Assembly (NCBI GenBank): GCA_002449305.1
Contig: DKDI01000042.1
Span: forward strand, 9,356-73,355
Direction: 5' to 3'
DNA: 64,000 nt
DNA from: Treponema sp. UBA6852
GTDB taxonomy: Bacteria; Spirochaetota; Spirochaetia; Treponematales; Treponemataceae
Shown: positions 59,084-64,000 of the stretch, piece by piece
How positions within the stretch are numbered: the first letter of the stretch is position 1
Layout: every line of letters starts with the position of its first letter
Program-made: the position numbers and the translations under genes
The notes under the pieces: model-generated
Told to the model about the DNA's origin: nothing
Seen by the model: the letters and a program-made list of their open reading frames with translations, nothing else
Databases searched by the model: none

Positions 59084-61444
59084 ATGAAATTCACTAGAAA
59101 ACTGATTCCTACGGGAATTGGTTTGCTTTTTCTCGTTTTAGCAGTCTCTTTTGCTTTTAATATATTTTATGAAAAACGCAAGGGAGATGTGCTTAAAAAC
59201 TTAGAGTTTTCAAGATCTTATTCTGACTGCAAAGGCCATCTGCTTCAGGTTTTTCTTACCTCTGATGAGCAGTATAGGATTTTCCGTCCTTTAAGTGATT
59301 TTTCTCCCCAGTTCATTGAATTGATTCTTATGCAGGAAGACCGCTATTTTTTCAGCCACCACGGAGTTAATTTTGCGGCTGTTTTTAAGGCCGGCTGGGA
59401 AACCTACATTAAAAAGTCTCGTCGCATGGGTGCTTCTACAATTACCATGCAGGTGGCAAAACTAAACTATCACATTTATACAAAAAGCATTTCGGGCAAA
59501 CTCAGACAAATTCAAAAGGCCTTGTATCTTGAAATGTGTTTTAGTAAAGCACAGATTCTTGAAGCCTATCTGAACATGGTTCCCTGCGGCGGAAACATTG
59601 AAGGCTTTGAAACTGCGGCTTGGTATTATTTTAATAAAAGCATAAAAGACTTGAATTTTTCTGAAAATGTGATGCTTTGCGTGCTTCCACAAAACCCTAT
59701 AAAGCGCGCTCCAGAACCAACAAGGACGCCTTCAGAACTTATTCAGGCACGAAAAATTCTTTTCTCATCATGGCTAGAAAAACATCCGGAAGATTCTGAC
59801 AAGGAAATTTTTATGGACATGCAGCTTTCAGTTGTCTGCAAATTTCCCAATGAAGCCCGTCATTTTACAGAAATGCTGAATGTTACGGATGGTGTAAAAA
59901 AAACTCTTTCAAAAAGAACATTACGGACAACTTTGAATTTGGAGCTGCAGCATAAATGCGAAGAAATTTTCAACGCATACATAAACCAGAACAAACATTT
60001 TGGAGTTAAAAACGGCGCAGTCCTATTGCTAGACTGGAAGTCCATGGATTTGCTGGCAAATATAGGTTCTGCGGATTACTACAATAATTCAATCGATGGA
60101 CAAGTAAATATTACTACTTCAAAGCGTTCTCCGGGTTCAACTTTAAAGCCTTTTATTTATGCCTTGGCTTTGGAAAAGGGATTGATTCACTTTAGGACAA
60201 TGCTAAAAGACACACCTCAGACTTTTAATGAATATACTCCGGATAATTATGGAAGCATTTTTAAGGGACCGGTTCAGGCTTGGTTTGCTCTTTCGGACAG
60301 CCGTAATATTCCGGCAATTACACTGAACAGGGAGTTAAAAGACTACGGGCTTTATGAATTTATGAAGGATTCCGGTGTAAAAGAAATAAAAGAAAAGGAA
60401 CATTACGGCCTTTCAATAGTTCTTGGAAGCTGTGAAGTTTCTATGCTGGAACTGGTTAAAATGTATGCAATTCTGGCAAACAACGGAATTATGCATGAAA
60501 TTAATTTCTTTCCTGTCCCTAAACTGGCGCCGGGTAAAAGGCTTCTTACAAGGGAAAGCGCTTTTATTGTCCGTAAAATGCTTAAGGATAATACACCTCC
60601 GTATCAGAACAAACCTAAAGATATTCAGGATATTCCTGTTGCTTATAAAACTGGAACTTCAATTGGATTTAAGGATTGCTGGAGCGTTGGAATTTTTGAC
60701 CGTTATATTTGTGCTGTCTGGATTGGAAATGCAGACGGAGAAGGAAACAATGCCTTTATTGGAAGACTTATGGCGGCACCTTTGCTTTTTAATATTGCCT
60801 ATTCAGTTTTGTCAGACTTACCGGCAAAAGAAAGACTTTCCAGGGAAATGAATCCGGATGGCTGCACACAGGTTGAAGTATGTTCTGTTAGCGGCGGACT
60901 TCCTGGCCCGTATTGTCCTGATAAGGAGTTGGCATGGTTCATTCCAGGTGTTTCTCCTATTGAAAAATGCAGGATTCACCGCAAAATAAATATTGATAAA
61001 AGAACCGGTTACCGCACAGATGAAGTGCCTGAGGAAAAGCCTTATGTTGAATCAGTTGTTCGGGAATTCTGGCCCAGCGATTTGCAACATCTTTTTGAGC
61101 AGGCTGGACTTCCTAGAATGGTTCCTCCTGAATATCCGCCGGAAGAATATAAAATGGACTTTAAGAAACTGGGGTTCCCGCCGGAAATTATTTCTCCAAT
61201 GAGCGGAACTGATTATGTTTTTCGCTTTAAGGACCAGTCCAAAAATAAAATTATGCTGTGTGCTTCTGCGGATGCGGATACTTCTGAACTGATGTGGTTT
61301 ATGGGTACAGAATTTATAGGCAGGTCAAAACCGGGGCAAAGCATTGAATGGGCACCTAATCCCGGAAATTATAAAATTTCAGTAACAGATCAGAAAGGCC
61401 GTTCAGATGTGGTATATGTTTCTATTGTAGGAACTGGAGAATAA
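59084..61444 (+). CDS. pbpC: Penicillin-binding protein 1C
   Basis: Bifunctional peptidoglycan synthase of 786 residues. One N-terminal membrane helix (about 8-27); GT51 transglycosylase with catalytic Glu85 in MQEDRYFFSHHGVN and GASTITMQVAKL; transpeptidase with SxxK Ser352 in SPGSTLKPF, SRN triad in SDSRNIPAI, and KTG at Lys522; a C-terminal BiPBP_C domain after about 700. PBP1C with an alpha-2-macroglobulin partner is thought to repair the wall after breaches in which proteases could enter. Starts 7 nt after the A2M stop. Confidence 0.94.
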   Translation: MKFTRKLIPTGIGLLFLVLAVSFAFNIFYEKRKGDVLKNLEFSRSYSDCKGHLLQVFLTSDEQYRIFRPLSDFSPQFIELILMQEDRYFFSHHGVNFAAVFKAGWETYIKKSRRMGASTITMQVAKLNYHIYTKSISGKLRQIQKALYLEMCFSKAQILEAYLNMVPCGGNIEGFETAAWYYFNKSIKDLNFSENVMLCVLPQNPIKRAPEPTRTPSELIQARKILFSSWLEKHPEDSDKEIFMDMQLSVVCKFPNEARHFTEMLNVTDGVKKTLSKRTLRTTLNLELQHKCEEIFNAYINQNKHFGVKNGAVLLLDWKSMDLLANIGSADYYNNSIDGQVNITTSKRSPGSTLKPFIYALALEKGLIHFRTMLKDTPQTFNEYTPDNYGSIFKGPVQAWFALSDSRNIPAITLNRELKDYGLYEFMKDSGVKEIKEKEHYGLSIVLGSCEVSMLELVKMYAILANNGIMHEINFFPVPKLAPGKRLLTRESAFIVRKMLKDNTPPYQNKPKDIQDIPVAYKTGTSIGFKDCWSVGIFDRYICAVWIGNADGEGNNAFIGRLMAAPLLFNIAYSVLSDLPAKERLSREMNPDGCTQVEVCSVSGGLPGPYCPDKELAWFIPGVSPIEKCRIHRKINIDKRTGYRTDEVPEEKPYVESVVREFWPSDLQHLFEQAGLPRMVPPEYPPEEYKMDFKKLGFPPEIISPMSGTDYVFRFKDQSKNKIMLCASADADTSELMWFMGTEFIGRSKPGQSIEWAPNPGNYKISVTDQKGRSDVVYVSIVGTGE

Positions 61445-62189
61445 AAATTTGTGCTATAATCACATCTTTAGCATGAAAGATGACAAATTGCTATAATGGA
61501 TGCTGCTTATACTCCTAAGAACATCACTGTTGTGTCTTATAGAAATGGTTCATGAATTCCTTTAGAAATACATGCACCATTTCTAAGGGAATTCGTGTAT
61601 CATTTCTAAATAGCCTGAAATTTGAGTTTTTAAATCAACTGTGGGCAGAAAAAAACTGTTAAAAACTTAGGCTGTCGCTGAGCATGTAAGCTGCAATGCT
61701 TTTCGCCTTGTGGCTCAGGCAGGGGATGTCTAATAAGTTCTAAATGTCATTGTCGTACTTGATACGACAATCTCTAAATGATTGCAATATATGCATTTAG
61801 ATTTTCGGATCAAGCCCGAAAATGACAGAAAAGATACTTTTGGGACATCCCCTATTTTCCTAAGGTAAATAAGCTATTTGCCGATGGAAAATAACGTATT
61901 TACTCAAGGTAAATTCTCAATAAATTTCTGCCAAAAAGTTGTTTTTTGGAATTTATTCAGTATAATGTAAAATAGATTACTGTTAAGAAGAAAAATTAGA
62001 TTATCGGGTCAAGCCCGATAATGACAAGAAGGAATCAAGTGCGGGAATGACAGAAAAATCTAAGCTTGATAATGGCATGAAAATGTAAAACTGCCATTGT
62101 CTGGCTTGGCTCGGTAGTCCCGTGACTTTGTCATTGTCGGACGAGATCCGACAATCTTTAAATGTATACATTTTGACTGGAGGTCTTTT
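61445..62189. other. Noncoding interval with inverted repeat, IS remnant and repeats
   Basis: No complete gene in these 745 bases. In order: a 29-bp imperfect inverted repeat (61541-61569 with 61579-61607, 9-nt loop); an IS end and transposase C-terminal remnant (61611 to about 61720); a large composite palindrome of two hairpin repeats (61746-61772, 61800-61826); the second copy of the 65-bp direct repeat (about 61912-61976); hairpin repeats at 61999-62025 and 62130-62156; and the GGAGGT ribosome site of the next gene. Confidence 0.65.
61611..61720 (-). pseudogene. Transposase C-terminal remnant with IS end
   Basis: The bases TAGCCTGAAATTTGAGTTTT (61611-61630) match the IS end at 63610-63629 in 19 of 20 positions. 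On the minus strand, about 20 codons ending at 61659 read ...KAKSIAAYMLSDSLSF, which aligns with SIVAYMLNRNLNYY of the transposase at the right edge. Only this short tail remains. Confidence 0.55.
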
Positions 62190-63395
62190 ATGAAGAAATT
62201 TATTGTTCCGGCTTTATTTGCGTTTTTATTTGTAGCTGCGTCCTGCATGAACATGAGTGGCGGCTCTGAAAAGGGCGGCTCAATCCGTGTTGCCTTGCCG
62301 GGCGGACGCTACGTTTACGATAAAAACAATGCCGACAAGTTCGTTGTGCGTGTAATTGGCGAAAGTGAGACTATAGAAAAAGACGCGGCGTTGGGGGGGG
62401 TAATAGAGTTCACGGAGCTTGAAGCCGGAGAATATACAGTTGTGGCAGAGGCTCGGGATTCTGCGAACAATGATGAGCTTATCGCATCTGGAAGCAAAGA
62501 TATAAAAGTTGAAGCTGATAAAACTACAGAATGCCCTTTTACCCTTATAATTTCCAACTGCTTTGTTGCCGAGGACGGAAGCATAGTCATAAATAAAACC
62601 AAGCTTGAAAAAACAGCCCTTGCAACTGTAACTGATACCGCCACAACAATCACAGGAAGCGGAAGCGACGGTGTTTTTGTTGACGGACGCACGGTAACTT
62701 TAAGCCCTTACAGCATAGGCAAGTACGAAGTAACCCAGGAGCTTTTTGAAGCCGTAATGGGAGAAAATCCAAGTACTAATACAACTGATAATCTTGCTGC
62801 AGGTGAAACTCAAGAACTGCGCCCTGTTGAAACTATAAGCTGGTATCATGCGGTTGTGTTTTGCAACAGGCTTTCTATATTAATGGGGCTTGAGCCTTGC
62901 TATACAATTATCCAGGAGAACGGTGATGAAGTTCCCTATGGGTCTATTGCTCTAAGTGCTATTACCCAAGATTGTTCAGGTTGGCAGAGTGTTTCTTGTG
63001 ATTTTAATAAAAACGGCTACCGTCTGCCTACAGAAGCGGAATGGGAATTTGCAGCCCGTGGTGGAAACCAAAGTGCTGCTGACTGGAATTATACTTATGC
63101 TGGAAGTAATACTAATACTGAAGTTGCTTGGTTTAATTCTAGACATGAAGTTGGAAAGTTAACACCTAACAGGCTTGGGCTTTATGATATGAGCGGAAAT
63201 TTATGGGAATTGTGCTGGGACGTATACGTTTATTCAATACAAGCCGACACACCTGCTGCAGATCCGTCATCAACTTCTTCTGATACTCGCGTGGGGCGTG
63301 GCTATGGTAGTCTTTCTGTTTTTGCCAGAAGTAGCTTTACTCCGTCTAATAAAACTGACAAATTTGGTTTCCGGATTGCCCGCACTGTAAAATAA
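62190..63395 (+). CDS. SUMF1/FGE-sulfatase domain lipoprotein with G8 tract
   Basis: Exported lipoprotein of 401 residues, lipobox AASC with Cys19. Residues about 30-125 form a small beta domain (SIRVALPGGRYVYD), and 155-400 a formylglycine-generating-enzyme-like fold: YSIGKYEVTQELFEAVMGENPS, RPVETISWYHAVVFCNRLS, NGYRLPTEAEWEFAARGG, LGLYDMSGNLWELCWDV, and FGFRIARTVK. Family members outside true FGEs are often carbohydrate-binding or of unknown role; the copper-binding cysteines of FGEs are not evident. A run of eight G (62393-62400) codes Leu68-Gly-Gly; one G lost gives TAA at once, one gained gives a stop 10 codons later. Confidence 0.85.
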   Translation: MKKFIVPALFAFLFVAASCMNMSGGSEKGGSIRVALPGGRYVYDKNNADKFVVRVIGESETIEKDAALGGVIEFTELEAGEYTVVAEARDSANNDELIASGSKDIKVEADKTTECPFTLIISNCFVAEDGSIVINKTKLEKTALATVTDTATTITGSGSDGVFVDGRTVTLSPYSIGKYEVTQELFEAVMGENPSTNTTDNLAAGETQELRPVETISWYHAVVFCNRLSILMGLEPCYTIIQENGDEVPYGSIALSAITQDCSGWQSVSCDFNKNGYRLPTEAEWEFAARGGNQSAADWNYTYAGSNTNTEVAWFNSRHEVGKLTPNRLGLYDMSGNLWELCWDVYVYSIQADTPAADPSSTSSDTRVGRGYGSLSVFARSSFTPSNKTDKFGFRIARTVK

Positions 63396-63404
63396 ATACG
63401 CCGA

Positions 63405-63431
63405 GATTCCCGCATCAAGTGCGGGAATGGC
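63405..63431. repeat. Hairpin repeat after the SUMF1 gene
   Basis: GATTCCCGCATCAAGTGCGGGAATGGC, stem ATTCCCGCA/TGCGGGAAT with the ATCAAG centre, 9 bp, 10 nt after the stop. It could also serve as a bidirectional terminator. Confidence 0.7.
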
Positions 63432-63463
63432 AGAAAAATTCTAGCTAAATAATGACATAAATA

Positions 63464-63605
63464 CCCTTAATTTCGAGTTTTATAATTTAATGTCATTATC
63501 GGGCTTGACCCGATAATCTAATGAAAATTTCCAACAGATTCCCGTGTCGTATAGCACGGGAATGATATTTAAATTACTGTTCTTATCAAAACTCGACATT
63601 TGGGC
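63464..63605. mobile_element. MITE-like element, copy B
   Basis: A 142-bp unit bounded by CCCTTAATTTCGAGTTTT (63464-63481) and AAAACTCGACATTTGGGC (63588-63605), imperfect inverted ends like copy A. It contains two hairpin repeats (63492-63518, ATTATCGGG/CCCGATAAT; 63537-63566, ATTCCCGTG/CACGGGAAT). It directly abuts the end of the transposase remnant. Confidence 0.6.
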
Positions 63606-63609
63606 TAAA

Positions 63610-64000
63610 TAGCCTGAAATTCGAGTTTTCATGCTAACTGGGGCCTGAAAAAGTTAGCATAGTAATTCAGGTTCCGGTTAAGCATGTAGGCAACAATGCT
63701 GTAGAAGAAATGCCTGAACATTCCGGCAGTGCATCTTGCCTTATGATATTCAAGGCTGAAATTATTTTTCAGGGCTCACCAGTCGGATTCAATGATGCTC
63801 CGGCGCTTAATATGATAACATTCAAACCTGCTCATAAGCCTGTTCATGTTCTTTCTTGGCGCCGCCTCAAACCTTATGCCCTTGTCCTCCATGCGCCTCA
63901 GAACTTCTTTCCTCTGCAGATAGCCGGCATCGGCAAAGACCGTCCCCTCAACACATTCGCAGAGCTTTTCCGCAATCCTGCAGTCGGCGACATTCGCATG
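63610..64000 (-). pseudogene. Transposase C-terminal part with in-frame stop, right edge
   Basis: Minus-strand frame open from the right edge, first full codon at 63997, ending at 63629. It reads VFADAGYLQRKEVLRRM, APRKNMNRLM, then KRRSIIESDW, a TGA (63776-63778), and ALKNNFSLEYHKARC, SIVAYMLNRNLNYY. DxGY with the later R..IE..W/F..LK pattern fits the end of a DDE transposase such as the IS982 or IS4-like families (family not certain). The TGA replaces what is probably a Gly codon (GGA to TGA), so the copy is likely dead. The IS end TAGCCTGAAATTCGAGTTTT (63610-63629) overlaps the stop. Confidence 0.7.

Noticed and set aside
61746..62156. CRISPR-like array of short repeats
   Set aside because: The repeats are palindromic, vary in sequence with paired changes, occur in both orientations and have no regular spacers or cas genes.
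63776..63778. Selenocysteine at the TGA in the transposase
   Set aside because: Position is not cysteine in the pattern I know, and no SECIS-like hairpin directly follows; a nonsense mutation is simpler.
1..64000. tRNA or rRNA genes in the gaps
   Set aside because: No cloverleaf with TTCGA-type loop or rRNA segment was recognised in any interval.

Overview
The window looks like chromosome from a gut- or rumen-type spirochaete close to Treponema. This is inferred from the moderately AT-rich composition, the spirochaete-like gene set and the lifestyle genes (GH9 endoglucanase, expansin, 4-alpha-glucanotransferase, many ABC and Na+ symporters, an HD-GYP and a GGDEF-EAL protein). No rRNA or tRNA gene was seen, so the assignment is not proven. 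Nothing suggests a prophage or a CRISPR locus.

Layout. 1-1396: the end of a methionine ABC importer (metN-metI). 1393-4634 (minus): a dicarboxylate/amino-acid symporter, rsmE and a DUF763 gene, packed with 1-nt gaps. 4693-7391 (minus): a TrpXYZ-type ABC importer behind a leader of about 210 nt with three hairpins. 7733-9250 (minus): putP. 9623-15526: an oligosaccharide ABC importer (binding protein and two permeases, no ATPase), a LacI regulator and malQ, with a palindromic operator at the promoter. 15720-17879: GH9 cellulase. 17943-21221: HD-GYP protein and aspS. 21410-22160 (minus): PIN toxin and antitoxin. 22438-26582: a membrane redox cluster (DsbD-like, NapH-like ferredoxin, a substrate-free glucodextranase-C-like/TPR protein) followed by LytTR and DUF3021 genes. 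26628-27413 (minus): expansin lipoprotein. 27455-34026 (minus): a sulfur amino acid cluster (Zn-type methyltransferase, polar amino acid/cystine-type ABC importer, two PLP C-S lyases). 34296-38863: YgiQ radical SAM protein and a sensor-GGDEF-EAL protein. 39060-42909: pyrC, a HisA-HisI-HisE triple fusion, and a stand-alone AICAR transformylase. 43057-45964 (minus): MinD-like ATPase, lgt and a methyltransferase. 46124-48903: a tandem-repeat secreted protein, BrnT/BrnA, a Fic protein and a polysaccharide deacetylase. 49633-61444: a four-gene envelope operon (DUF3352-like/propeller protein, TPR lipoprotein, thioester alpha-2-macroglobulin, PBP1C). 62190-63395: SUMF1-domain lipoprotein. 63464-64000: a MITE-like element next to a broken transposase.

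Three patterns cut across the genes. First, several genes without a Shine-Dalgarno have a -35/17/-10 promoter whose -10 box ends exactly 6 nt before the ATG (expansin, pyrC, hisAIE, brnT, minD-like; 8 nt for the symporter), which predicts leaderless mRNAs. Second, poly-G tracts sit where slippage would matter: G8 inside the signal peptide of the expansin, G8 near the start of the SUMF1 lipoprotein, G11 just upstream of the promoter of the GGDEF-EAL gene. Third, the intergenic spaces carry many copies of a short hairpin with a CTTGA/TCAAG centre whose stems vary but stay complementary, partly inside MITE-like units whose ends resemble the end of the transposase remnant at the right edge.
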